Assembly: GCA_030142905.1 (NCBI GenBank)
Contig: JASJOG010000047.1
Coordinates: 1-64,000 of the forward strand
Direction: 5' to 3'
Origin: Heliopora coerulea
Lineage: Eukaryota; Cnidaria; Anthozoa; Scleralcyonacea; Helioporidae
DNA length: 64,000 nucleotides
The notes under the pieces: model-generated
What the model was told of the DNA's origin: nothing
Databases searched by the model: none
What the model saw: only the letters and a program-made list of their open reading frames with translations
Part shown: one piece after another, positions 33,373 through 44,699 of the stretch
Numbering within the stretch: the first letter of the stretch is position 1
Layout: each line of letters opens with the position of its first letter
Position numbers and translations under genes: made by a program

Positions 33373-35942
33373 GCCAGCAGGTGAGATTGCAAGAGAGTCA
33401 ATCAGTGTTCGATGTGAAAGGCAACGTAATGAGGAAGGTCCAGCCAAAATTAAACCCAGCATCGACAATTCCAAAGATTCAGCAGATGATAAAAAATTTG
33501 ATGGTGAGGGCCACAATGACCAGATAGAAGTGTCTCTTCCAGAAGCAGCTTGGGTAAATACTCAAGAACCTGGTGTTAGTGATCATGGCCATCAAGGTGA
33601 CAAATCTCCAAGAAAGCTCAAAAAGAAGCTCTATGAAAGTAATGAAAAAATTATAAAGTTAAAAAAAAAATTGAAATCTGCTCAACAAGAGTTATAGACT
33701 GAAAACAAAAGTTACCTCCTTGCAGTCTGTAGTAAAAAAGATCCGAGAAAAAAACATGATTTCCACAAGCTGTGAAGAAATGCTTAAAAACACATTTTCT
33801 GATGTTCCTTTGGCTATAATGAGAAGGCTTTCCTCTGGTAAGTCTGGAAAGGGATGCAAACATCCTCCAGAGATTAAGTCATTTGCTTTAACACTGCAAT
33901 TTTACTCATCAAAAGCATACGGATTTGTCCGTAAAACCTTTACTTTGGCCCTCCCACACCAAGCTCAAATAAGGAAGTGGTATGGGAAAGTTGCTGCAGA
34001 TCCAGGCTTTACTAAACCAGCATTTGAAGCACTGAAGCTGAAAGTTCAAGAAGCTGAAAAAGATGGGAAACAAGTTATCTGTGCACTCATGCTAGATGAA
34101 ATGGCCATTAGGAAGTACATCTCATGGGATGGAAGCAATTATCATGGTTATGTGGACATTGGAAATGGTGTAGATGATGACTCATCCCAGCTGCAAAAGA
34201 TGCCTTGGTCTTTATGGCAGTTAGTGTCAACAGTTCTTGGAAAGTTCCTCGTGCCTATTTTTTCATAGATGGTCTAGGTAGTTCTGAATGTGCCAATCTT
34301 GTTAAGTTGTGTATTCAGAGGCTGTGGGATATTGGAGTTAAAGTAGTATCAGTAACATGTGATGGTCCATCTCGTCATTTTTCATTGCTGGCTGAGCTTG
34401 GAGCATCCTTGAGTGTTCACAATTTTGTGGCAAGTTTTCCTCACCCTTTTGCCGAACAAAAAAGAATCCACATCCTTTTAGATGTTTGCCACATGCTTAA
34501 ATTGGTGAGGAACACTCTTGCAGAAAAGGGCATGCTCATTGACAACAACAATCAAAAGATTCTCTGGCAATACATAATGGAGCTGCATAATCTTCAACAT
34601 AATGAAGGACTGAGACTTGGGAACAAATTGAAGGTGGTACATTCAACGGAGGCAACAAAAAATGAAGGTTAATCTGGCAGCCCAAGCCCTAAGTTCAAGT
34701 GTAGTAGATGCCATTGAGTACTGTTCCAGAGTTTTAAAACTAGAACAGTTTCAAGGATCTGAAGCAACAGTATGATTCATCAGATTGTTCAACCACTTGT
34801 TTGATGTCCTTAATTCCCATAACCCATTTGCAAAAGGCTACATGTCAGCACTTCGAGTCACCAACAAACTCACCTGGGGACCATTCCTTGATGAGGCATA
34901 TGAGTACATCATGAGTCTGAAAGATGCATCAGGAAAGGCAATGCATACAACATGACGGAAGACAGGCTTCATTGGGTTTATGGTTGCCATCCAAAGTACC
35001 AAGCAAATATTTCATGACTTGATTGAAGTGCCACATGCTCCACTTAAATATCTCTTAACTTATAAATTCAGCCAAGATCACCTGAAACTGATCTTTGGGG
35101 CAGTTCGGTCCTCTGGAGGATTTAATAACAATCCCACAGCACAGCAATTTACTGCTGCATACAAGCGCCTTCTGTTGAGGAGCAGCATTGAAGGAACAAA
35201 TGGTAACTGTGAGAAACAAGATCCAGTTGAAGTTCTTGATGTCCTAGGTAACAGCTGCAGCATCAATGATCAAGATCTCTCGTTAATAAATGCAGCCATA
35301 ATTAGAAAATATGACCTTGAAGAGTGATGTCCTGTCCAGTGTGATCATGATTATGCTGATGCATCAAATGCCATTTGCCTTAGCAAATTTAAGAAAGCTG
35401 CAATTTTATTTATGGCTGGATATGTGGGAAGAATGGTAGAAAAACAACTACTTTGTGATCAATGTTCCAGTTCCCTTGGTTCAACATCTGCAACCCCACA
35501 ATCAAAATTTGTGGCTTTGAAAGACTGAGGAGGACTTTTTAAACCATCACCAAGTGTTATTAAAATATGTGAAGAAACAGAGAAATGCATTCAGAGGCTA
35601 CTGACTGTAACCTGTGGAAACTTGCCACAGACTAAAGGAGTTCCTGATGCAATTGCTGTCTCTGTTCTGGGATCTGTTAATCTCTCAGACGTCTTTACAG
35701 AGCTTGATGACCATATGGTAGATTCTCCTGTGGATGAAAATCATGTCTTTACCCTTATCAAATGCATATCCAAGAGTTACAGCAAAATTCGTTTTCATCA
35801 TCTCGGAAAGGAAACCACTGCCAGCCTTCTGGGTACAAAAATCAGAAAAAGGTTAAACTTGTCCTCTTCCATCATCAGTAGGAATCAAAATCTAACTTAT
35901 AGTGGTACTGAACAATCGGCTCAGTCACTTTCTGGGGGTTAA
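33373..35942 (+). pseudogene. P3 P/THAP9-like transposase, broken
   Basis: A linker frame from an acceptor near 33372 (VAKPAGEIARESISVRCER) leads to a coiled-coil (KSPRKLKKKLYESNEK) with a TAG at about 33695. The transposase then follows the P2 protein closely: LPHQAQIRKWYGKV, ICALMLDEMAIRKYISWDG, SVTCDGPSRHFSL, LLDVCHMLKLVRNT, FSQDHLKLIFGAVRSSGG and the C-terminal end to 35942. Frameshifts lie near 34190 and 34645. Stops occur at about 34771, 34954, 35325 and 35526. Glu of the QDHLEL motif is Lys here (QDHLKL), which would remove a catalytic acidic residue. Confidence 0.92.
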
Positions 35943-36390
35943 TCGGCTAAAAATAAATCAAGACTTCGAAAAAAGCACATAACAGATAATCAGTAAATAA
36001 AATGCCTTACAAAAAAATAAAGAGGGCAGCAAATAAACGAGCAGTTTCTGGCAGACTCCACAGAAATTTGTTTACCGAGTTCAGTTAACCATGCAGCAAA
36101 TACTGTATACAAGCAAGTGTAGTTCTCAAAGAAAAAGCATTTTCAAAACAAAAAATGAAGTCTGAACACTCAATTATTACTTAAAATACTATTAAAAACC
36201 TTAATCTGGTTGATAAACCTTTTCAACATTACTGAAAATGGCGAAAACCGCCGTTTAACCGCTATCGCTCCTATTTACGCCATATTGTTTGAGACCAGGT
36301 TGGGTCCTTCCAATATGGCCGCCGCTCATTTACTTCCGGCTTCACTTCTCGAGCTCAGTTGCTCTATCCAGTCTTATTTAGAGATCAGTG
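35943..36390. other. P3 3' untranslated and right terminal region
   Basis: No coding feature. It contains the subterminal CCAATATGGCCGCCG and the right TIR. The ATGGCCGCC/ATTGGA motif also occurs in inverted form inside the left end near 26925. Confidence 0.7.
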
Positions 36391-36822
36391 ATCTTAACAG
36401 TTCAAATCCAAATTGTCCCAGCTCACTGATACTTCTTCTAAAAACATTAGTATTTAGTTTCTGAAGTGCATAATTTAAGACATTACTTCGGAGTTCGTAA
36501 TTTCCATTATTGCTCAGCTCAAGCATGCTGGTTCTGCTTTCCGGGTATATATTATTTCTTACTTTGTAAATGAATATACTTTTTAGGTATATCCTTCTTT
36601 CTTTTAATGATTGCCTGTTTAACTCTTTCAATACATCATTAGACCTGACTCCATACGGTCGACCTATAACTATCCTAGCTGCTTTGTTTTGCATTTTGTA
36701 TAATTAGTCCAGGAGGTAATCACTACAATTATCCCAAATTAGACTACAATAATCAAAGTGTGGTAGAATCAGAGCATCATAAGTGTTAATTAATGTATAC
36801 TTTGGCACCAAGAAACCAATTC

Positions 36823-39808
36823 CATAATTGCCAAGTCTCACGGATTAAGCGTGAGACTCACGGATTTTTAACTTAAAATTTGTCTCACGTCGGAAAATTA
36901 AATCAGCTCAAAATCTCACGGATTTTTTTTCTCTTCAAATTTCTGATTAAAACGTATTAGATTTCAACAAATTGCAAATAAATTTTAAATAAATTCCAAC
37001 AAACTTTGCCTTATACTGTTATATCTTCCACTCCTAAATTATTTAGTAAAATATTTAGTAATATGCGCTTCCTTACTCACCACTAAAATTCAGAATGGCG
37101 CCTTATTACGCAGACTCGGCAAAATATTTATATTCCAAAATCGCGCGTGATTAAATTCGAAAAATAATTCAATATGGCGGAACCAATGGCGAAGAAAGCC
37201 AGAGGAGCTGCATGTTATAAATCGAAATGCAAAGAAGAATGGTCTTCGCAGTATCCAATTGGTCCAGCAAACGGAAATGAGTTGGCTTTTTATTGTATTC
37301 TTTGCAAGAAAAATGTTTCTTGTGGCCATCAAGGCTTTGGAGATGTGAAACAACATATTCAAGGAAAAATTCACCAGAAAATGGAACGTTCAATCAAAGA
37401 GACACGTAAGATTGACTTTCAAACTGCCTCTTCATCAATCTCTGATGCACAGATTCGTGCTGAGGTACCGCATACAAATTTTATTGTACAGCACAATATA
37501 TCTTTTTTAACAGCTGACCATTTAGCACCACTTTATTGCAAAATGTTTCCTGATTCAAAAATAGTAAAAAGTTTTAAGTGCAGTCATACCAAAACAACAA
37601 GTATTTTGAATGAAGCTATTTACCCAACACTTCGTTCAAATTTAGTTAGCTACATGACAGAAAATCCATTTTCAATTGTCAATGATGGTTCTAATGACTC
37701 AGGACTTTCGAAGATGAACCCAGTTTGTGTCTACATCTTTGATATTGAACGTAGCAAACAAGTGGAATTCAAGTTCTATTCTATGTGTTCAACTAGTAGA
37801 GAGCATTGCTCAAAATCAGAAACTCTTTTTAATGCAATCAACAATACCTTTGAAAATGACAATCTAGACTGGGACAATGTTGTGTCTGTTGGACTGGACA
37901 ATACAAATGCAAATATGGGTGAAAAGAACTCCTTAAAAGTCGTATTCTTGCAGAAAATAGTGAAATTTTTATCGCAGGATATAATTGTCACCTTGCACAC
38001 TTAGCTGCTGGCAAGTGTGGTCAAGGATATGCATCTGTTACTGGATTTGATTGTGAAGACCATCAAGTTGACCTATATTATTTTTTTAAAAGAAGTACCC
38101 GTAGAAAAGGAATTTTGGCTGAGTTTGTTGAATATGTTGGGACTGAATGGGAAAATTTCACCAGATTCGTATCCACAAGATGGATGTGCCTTGAGCGGTG
38201 TTGTGACAAGGAGTACAGAAAATTTGAAGGCTTAAAGTCAATGTTTCTCAGTAGGAGTGAAAAAGAGTCCAGATGTGAGATTGGTGATGGTTCAGAGGCA
38301 CCAGAAAACATGAAAAACAGCAAAAATCGATTTTCAAGGTTGCAAAAAGCTTTTAGAGACCCTCTGACAGAAATTCACCTTCTGTTTTTTTCATCATCTT
38401 TGCAATTATTTACATCATACAACAAATTTTTACAGAGAAGTGATCCATTGGCTCACAATGTTTATCCCATGACTCAAGAACTCATTAAAAAAATTGCTAT
38501 GCGCATTATGAAACATGAAGTAATACGTCAGGGATAACTTTAGAATTATTAGCAGATGAGGAAAACTACTTACCCATTAAAGATGTCTACGTTGGTCTCA
38601 CTACCAAAAAACTATTGCAGAGAAAATTTGATAATGGTGAAATAACGCAAAAACAACATGATACTTGCCTGCTTGGTGCTCAGTCATTTTATCGTACCTC
38701 CCTTGAATATGTGCTTACAAAGATGGACATGCGTGAAACTTTGTGCTCACACGCAGTGTGGATTAATTTTTTCAGAAGGGAAGAATCATCATGGTCAAAT
38801 GTTGAATATTTTGTTCATAATTTCAAATCATTGCTACAATTTGATGATCATGAGACTGACATGTTATATGAGCAGTTTATTGACTATCAGATGGTTGAAA
38901 CCAATGAATTTCCAAGCACTGCTTTAAATGATGCTATTTTGCTGGAACATCAAGATGGCACAGTTGAATACCGTATTGATACGATTTGGTATCATTTAAA
39001 ACCAAATGCGTAGTCCAGTTGGAAATAATCTTAGATTTAATTTACTATTTAAAGTTGCTCAAATTATCTTGCTAATCCCACATTCTAATGCTTGTATTGA
39101 AAGAGTATTTTCGTTAAATAAAATATTTTCGTAAATAAAAACAAGAATGAAAGTTCAGATAGAAACCACATGGATCCGGATGGATCACTCTCTGCCATCC
39201 TTGGTGTAAAACTTGACTGCCCAGAAGTCAAAACAAAATGTTTTGATTATAAACCTGATAAAACTTTATTGGGCAAAGCAAAGAAAACAACTGTTACATA
39301 CAATGAGAAACATAAGCCTAGCAAATGTCAATGAAAACGTTCTGTTGTTTGTTTTTTGGAAGTTTTTGATTAACTTCAATATTTCATGTTTTTAGGGGAA
39401 GTGTAAGATTGTAATATATATAAGATTTAATATATTATTTTCCCTGTTTTTATCAAAGTAAGCTTGTAATATTGATTATTTGTTCTTTCAAAATGTTTAT
39501 TTATGATTAATAACATCTTCTGATTTCAAAAATATTGTTTATTTTGAAAAATAAACTGTTTGAATATTAATTTGAACCAGCATTTATTAGTTATATTCCT
39601 AAAAATTTTAGGTCTAGAACTAATAAATCCTAATTTCAATTAACATTCAAACAGTTCTTAAAAAGGCTGAAATAGCCGTTTTAGAGGTTCTTAAAACGAA
39701 AATTTTCTTCGTCCCCCTACCATGGTGGGGGACATAGGATTTTAGGCATTGGCTTAATTACTATGGTTGAATCTCACAGATAAAATTTTAGAAAACTTGG
39801 CAACTATG
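36823..39808 (+). mobile_element. hAT inserted in the minus-strand LINE
   Basis: The left end CATAATTGCCAAGT and right end ACTTGGCAACTATG are inverted repeats with one mismatch. AATTCC occurs at both junctions with the LINE, but a clean 8-bp duplication cannot be read. Subterminal sequence contains CTCACGG repeats at 36838-36920. The LINE protein reads through if the segment is removed (VSKGI on one side, GIGFLVPKY on the other). Confidence 0.75.
37174..39334 (+). pseudogene. hAT transposase with N-terminal zinc finger, broken
   Basis: From the ATG at 37174: an N-terminal zinc finger (FYCILCKKNVSCGHQG, then VKQHIQGKIHQK), a region ending NPFSIVNDGSNDSG (hAT Asp-containing block), SVGLDNTNANMG, then after a frameshift near 37925 AENSEIFIAGYNCHLAHLAAG and FVSTRWMCLERCC. 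A second frameshift near 38530 precedes LLADEENYLPIKDVYVGL and a frame to 39013. The dimerisation region near 39060-39120 reads ILLIPHSNACIERVFSLNK, and a tail to 39334 has LSAILGVKLDCPEV. The order matches hAT transposases with a BED-like finger. At least three frameshifts make it non-functional. Confidence 0.82.
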
Positions 39809-40539
39809 AAATTCCTTTAGAAACTTTAGGTACTATACCACTGATTTTTTCGTTCCATTGTACATTCTCCAGATCAATATTTAATTTATCTTCAACTTCT
39901 GTTATCAATTTGCTTGTTGTGGATGCAACATACGTGTGAGATAATTTGGCAAATTATTAACATAAATAAAAAAAAAAAAGTAATAGTCTCAACGTAGAAC
40001 CTTGTGGTACCCCGTATTTTATGCTGGTCTGCTTAGATTGTACATGATCAACTTAGCACACTTGGGTTTTATTTGTAAGGCAAGACCTCATCCACCTAAT
40101 GGAATGCTCAGTTAAGCCATAAAGCTTCATTTTCATCCACGGAATATTGTGGTCAATAGAATCAAAAGCTCCCTTAAGATCTAGGAAAATTACTCCATTT
40201 AGATACCCTTGGTCTATGTTTATCAACCATTTATTAGAAATACAGTACTAAGAACTATTAAGAAAGGCTGCTTGAATTGATTTTTCCTAAAACCTGCCTA
40301 TTGAGAAGAGAGTATGTTATTATGTTCCAGATATTTAAACAATTGTTTAGAGATCAGTTTTTCAAAAACCTTAGTCATTGTAGAGAGAATAGAAATAGGC
40401 CTATAATTGTTGCAATCTGCTTTATCACCAAAGATATATATATGGGTGAAATAGTTACTACTTTTAAATCATCAGGCAAAATACCCGTTAAAATAGACTA
40501 ATTCAAAATTGCTGCAAAAGATGGTGCCATAATGTCAGC

Positions 40540-40969
40540 CAGTGCTGTAGCCAGACCCGGGCCCACGCGGGCCCAGGCCCGGGAGTCAGCTACAAACATG
40601 GACGCTTCCCAAAACGTAGTTAGCATATTCAACTGAAAAATATACGATAAATTTTGAATAATTTGATATGAGCCCTTTTAGTTTCGCCCACGAAGGAAAT
40701 TTCTTTGCGCAATTTTTCTTCCCACGCTACATATCGCATAGTTTAAAAAACTAATTTGGAAGATCTGTTCGAGTTTAACGCCTATTGAAGCCTTCGAATC
40801 CGGTTCGGCGCCGCAGCCTAAAATACGAGAATAGTGCCCTGATAATGCAGGAAACACCCTTTCAGAAACACAAGAATTCAAAAATTTTCGGGGGCATGCT
40901 ACCGGCCCCCCCCCCTAATTAGTGTGCTTCCCAGGCCCTGGCATCACAGATTCTCTGACTACGCCACTG
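40540..40969. mobile_element. hAT MITE with perfect 8-bp duplication
   Basis: CAGTGCTGTAGCCAGA at the left and TCTGACTACGCCACTG at the right form inverted repeats of the common CAGTGGCGTAGCCAG hAT type. ATGTCAGC flanks both sides (40532-40539 and 40970-40977). It is 430 bp and non-coding. Removing it restores the minus-strand LINE sequence. Confidence 0.93.
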
Positions 40970-41220
40970 ATGTCAGCTGAATCTCTTAACACCTCAGGAG
41001 GAATTTTATCATACCCTGCTGCCTCGCAAATCCGCGTGGCTGAAACAAGACAGCCGCCTGTTGCAACCAACCAGATAATTCACATCTCCCGACAGAATTC
41101 TTTGATAAACACCTTAAAATATCAACTACTTATGTATGCTATCCATCTACTCTTTCATCCATGACCAGATTTAAAAAATCACCTCAAAGCTGCTTCGCAA
41201 CAGGTCATATTAAAGGCTGT

Positions 41221-41252
41221 TTTCCAGTAGGTGAATTCGCCTACTGGAAAAT
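41221..41252. repeat. 12-bp palindrome near the right composite TIR
   Basis: TTTTCCAGTAGG and CCTACTGGAAAA flank an 8-nt core. It lies between the LINE 5' end and the right TIR of the composite. Confidence 0.75.
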
Positions 41253-41372
41253 TTAACAATTTTTAACAGTAAAGAACTGCCTTCTGGTAAATTACGAAGA
41301 CTTTCCGAACGAATTGTCGGTATGACGTCACTACATCAACTGCGTGCAGAATAGCCTCACCCATTGAACCTC

Positions 41373-41878
41373 TGGTAATGTTTGGCATAGGTACGCATTG
41401 CGTGCATTTGCCTACGTTGAGGGTAATAACGTTTAAGAATAAGTCACTAGATCACTGATCTGAGCACTAGATTAGCGAAACTATCAATACACATTTTCCA
41501 TTTGGGTGTGGCATGCCATACAAATCTCTGGAGAATGAGTGAAATATTTTGTAGTTTCTCTGTAATTTTGAAAATTTCAACTGTGTTCCATTCAATTAAG
41601 TAGTCAAGTTCAAACTAGGAACAATTAACTTTATCAGTCGGCAAATGCGCTTATAAACGAATTGCTCAATCGAACAAATAGGTGTCACATTACAACAGTA
41701 CCAAGCCAGAATTGGGTGTTATAACGCTTCATGAACGGTAAAACTGGAATACTGCGTTGATGTTATTCTATTTTTACATTTTTTACTTTCCAACGCTTAA
41801 AACGGTCGTTGAAAATCACAAAAAAATAGCAAAGTAATGTTTTGGTGTAAGAAAATGACATTTTACTATGTGTATGCA
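41373..41878. other. Unassigned host flank right of the composite
   Basis: No gene or element recognised. Confidence 0.4.
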
Positions 41879-42649
41879 CAGGTGCCGCGGAGGCGGGGGG
41901 GCTGGGGTGGCTTTAGCCCCCCGTTTTTGGAAAGAAATTAAATATTTCAGTATTGCTTTGAAAAACGTCTTAACCATGGTGAATGGTTATACAAGACAGT
42001 TCTGAAAAGAACTAGAGGAACCAACATACAGAGAGAAAGTAAATACTAAAAAGAAGCACTATGCATTTCGACAGACCGCGCTTCAGGTGCAAACGTTTGC
42101 TAACTGTTGAGAAATGAGTTATCAGCTTATATTTATACCTGATATAAAGGCAATGATGTCAACCCACGTAGGAGGGATTAAACATCAAAATAACGCCAAT
42201 ATACGTGGCACAACAGTTATTGGCACAACATCTGTTTGACAACGAGTGTCGACCGATTGCCGAGCTACAACCAATAGTTTGAGTAGAGGTACATTGCCTT
42301 TTCGGTTGATTTCTTAATGGTATGGTCTTGTTTCGTATAACAGTTGGCACATGTTGCTTGATCCTTTCACTTAACCGTTGAGCTGTTCTACTTACCTAGC
42401 GAGAACCACGCTCGCATTTTAGTTTATGATTTTAAAAATCCGATAAACATATTCGATATTTGAGTGACCAGCTGATAGTATTTGAGTTGTTCCTGTTAAT
42501 ATAACCAGTGTTTTGTGATTTCTGAGTAATCAGTAAAATAAAAAGTGTTCACGACCGTCTCAGAAATATTGAATTTAATTTTTTTAGGGGGTCATCCTAT
42601 TGTCCTCTGTCAGCCGCCCCCCACTTAAAATATCATTCCGCGGCCCCTG
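41879..42649. mobile_element. hAT-like MITE (CAGGKGCCGCGGA ends)
   Basis: CAGGTGCCGCGGAGGCGG at the left and a right end whose complement reads CAGGGGCCGCGGA form inverted repeats, with CCCCCC-rich subterminal sequence as in other hATs here. It is 771 bp with no coding capacity. I could not read matching flanking duplications, so the superfamily is inferred from the ends. Confidence 0.6.
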
Positions 42650-42779
42650 ATCAATATCTGTGAAAGCAATAGTCCCATGATGCTTTCTTCGAAATTTTGC
42701 ATGGACTAATATTTGATTTATGATCAGTAATTTATTGATACTTCCCCGTTATTTTATGTCTTTTATTTACTAAACTTTT

Positions 42780-43540
42780 GTCCTGTTTGCCCAGGACGTC
42801 TTCAGAGCATAACGAGTGGTATTTGACAAAGTCAACAAGTTTCTTTAACGACACGCACATGTAGTACGTGATTCTGGGACTAAGTGATACTAGCTGTGAT
42901 TGATTGTTCCTAGGATTTTAATTTATCATTAGAATTTCATTTTAACCAGTGAAACTATTAGAATTTCAATAAAACCAGTGACCATATACAACCTATTTGT
43001 TAGATTTATGATTTATGAAATACAGATGTTCAGACTACACTCAATTGATAACAATCTTGTGTTACAGTGTTGTGTTTCAAAACTTCAATGGACTCTCGAA
43101 CTCGGCGAGGAAGGGTTTGTTGAGCACTTGTAATAAATTTTGATCGATCCCATTTAATGTTGTCGTTTTGTTCCCATAAATGTTTGGCTACAGAGGATTT
43201 TTCGACTTGCGCTTTGCAGCAGTTATTCATGTGTTCTTTGATTCTAGTTTTTAGGTTGCGTTTTGCTTCTCAAATATATACAAGACCACATGTTACAAGA
43301 TCAATATATAGAATATATATTATTGCATATATTGATCTTTCATATATACAATATATATTGTGCTTGGAACTTAGACTAAAGCTGGCTCTCTGATTCACCT
43401 ACAATATATACAATATATACAAGATCACGTACCACATGCGCGTGTCGTTAACGAAATTTGTTCACGTTATCATATACCATTAGTTATGTTCTGAAGACGT
43501 CCCTGGCGAACGGGACAATATCTCGGCAGTTTTTTAAGAT
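42780..43540 (-). mobile_element. Penelope-like element fragment with inverted terminal copies
   Basis: A GIY-YIG coding fragment (43030-43275, minus) is bordered by inverted versions of one roughly 95-bp sequence. The complement of 42785-42905 and the plus strand at 43425-43530 both read ATCACGTACyACATGyGCGT and continue to a GAAGACGTCC motif. Penelope-like elements often carry repeated terminal copies. The AT-rich middle (43270-43420) is full of palindromic ATATAT. Confidence 0.65.
43030..43275 (-). pseudogene. GIY-YIG endonuclease C-terminus, Penelope-like
   Basis: On the minus strand the sequence reads TCGLVYI*EAKRNLKTRIKEH, then SSVAKHLWEQNDNIKWD. This is the GIY-YIG domain of the type joined to Penelope-like reverse transcriptases: VYIGE motif, catalytic Arg region and the His-x-x-x-x-Ile-Trp-Asp ending. 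The Gly of VYIGE is replaced by a TGA stop, a single change from GGA. The RT is not present, so only a 3' fragment remains. Confidence 0.72.
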
Positions 43541-44444
43541 AAAAGTATATGGAACGAAATACAAATTACTTGAAATAAATCTACTACTCCATGCAAACTG
43601 TCAAAGAACACATCTCTTGAGAATTCCGGTAAGATTGATAACTTTTCAAAATTGCCAAAAAGTCATATCGTCTTTACTGTAACTGGAAGAGTGAATGCTA
43701 TAAGAACTCCACAACATTTGGCCACAAATATTAACAACCCAAACTGGAAATTATTTAATATTGAGATTGCTTTAAGTTTACGTTTATAATTTTAAGTCCG
43801 TTTCATTAAAACGAAACCTAAGAGATCCATTCTCACAATTCTATTGCTAAACAATGAGTATCCGTATCAAGACACGGTATTAGTTGTGGGCTTGTGGTAT
43901 TTCGTGTCGTTTTCCTATGAAACTTCTCACCCACTTTGCTTTAAATAAGACTTTTTATTAGATGGCCACTGACTTTCCGTCTTAAAAGTGAAGCATTCTC
44001 ATAGGTTATCGGTCGCATACCAGCATTACGGACGACTCATGATGGAAAAATTTTGTGATATTTTTTGTCTTAAATTGTTAAAAAAATTGATAAATTCTGC
44101 ATTATCTCAAAGTTGGTTACAAATGTCCATAAGAGGTGCTATGATGAAGATTTATGCCAAGTATTCATCAGGAGGTACAAAACTTCGGTGACGAACATAA
44201 AATGAACTTCGAAACCGACAAGATAAACAAAACATGAACGAGTTCTGCATTCCTATTGGTGACCATAAATCGGAAAATAGATGGTACTCTACACTTTACT
44301 GCACTAGGGTTCTCCGCAGTGAGCAATTGATGACGAAGTGCTGACCCCCCCTAAGATTAACAATAGGAGTATTTCTTTCAACATGCTGGAATGACATGGC
44401 TTCACCTTAAACATTAACTTAATATTTTTTTTTTCGGATTAGAC
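43541..44444. other. Unassigned region
   Basis: No gene recognised. The frame at 43988-44191 shows no known motif. Confidence 0.4.
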
Positions 44445-44488
44445 TTAGGGTTAGGGTTAGATTTAGATTTAGGGTTAGGGTTAGGGTT
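44445..44488 (+). repeat. Interstitial telomeric (TTAGGG) tract
   Basis: About seven TTAGGG units, including two TTAGAT variants, are read on the plus strand. TTAGGG is the usual telomere repeat in cnidarians and vertebrates. It lies inside unique sequence, so it is interstitial. Confidence 0.9.
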
Positions 44489-44699
44489 TTTTGCTGCCTT
44501 AAATAAATTTTTTACGGTTTAACTCGATTGATTAATGTTAGCCGTGTAGAGTATGTGTTTGATGGTAGAGTTTGAATGGTGGGCTATCTTAGGTACGGTA
44601 AATTGTAGGATATCCCCACCAGAGAAGTGAGAAAGACTGAAGCGGACAACTGTTTTGCCGAAAGATAGTTGGATGACCAAAAACAAGTAGCTTTGCCGT

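Larger units (their letters stand above)
26838..36390 (+). mobile_element. P3: diverged P element split by a hAT
   Basis: The left end reads CACTGACCTCTAAATAAGAC and the right end is its complement with one difference. ATCTTAAC flanks both sides (26830-26837 and 36391-36398). TIR sequence differs from P1/P2 in the first 20 bp but shares CTGGATAGAGCA, so it is a related subfamily. Total length is 9553 bp, of which 3567 bp is an inserted hAT with its own duplication. It contains THAP exons 1 and 2, a linker exon and a broken transposase. Only 14 bp separate its left duplication from that of P2. Confidence 0.93.
22828..41165 (-). pseudogene. Minus-strand CR1/L2-like LINE RT, split by four insertions
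   Basis: Read on the minus strand, the RT starts near 41165-40978, is interrupted by a hAT MITE, and continues at 40531-39809 with NYRPISILSTMTKVFEKLI, DLKGAFDSIDHN (one base from this reading) and YGVPQGSTLR. A hAT (36823-39808) interrupts it before GIGFLVPKYTLINTY and HFDYCSLIWDNC at about 36800-36700. The C-terminal part at 36694-36399 includes MQNKAARIVIGRPYGVRSND. P3 and P2 then split the tail (26837-26824, 22883-22828). Several stops show it was dead before or during these insertions. The active-site YADD box is not clear. Confidence 0.85.
19675..41362. mobile_element. 21.7-kb composite bounded by 49-bp TIRs and a 10-bp duplication
   Basis: The left end starts GGGTGAGGCTATTCTGCAC at 19675. 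Ignoring P1, inserted within it, the left end continues at 22798-22827. The 49 bp so joined are the exact reverse complement of 41314-41362. ATTGAACCTC lies directly outside both ends (19665-19674 and 41363-41372). Long TIRs plus a 9-11 bp duplication fit a Mutator-like element, but no Mutator transposase is visible, so the superfamily is inferred. Nearly all the interior is later insertions: a minus-strand LINE, P1, P2, P3, two hATs and a hAT MITE. The original element was probably short and non-autonomous. Confidence 0.8.

Noticed and set aside
44445..44488. Chromosome end
   Set aside because: TTAGGG tract is short, degenerate and surrounded by non-telomeric DNA.
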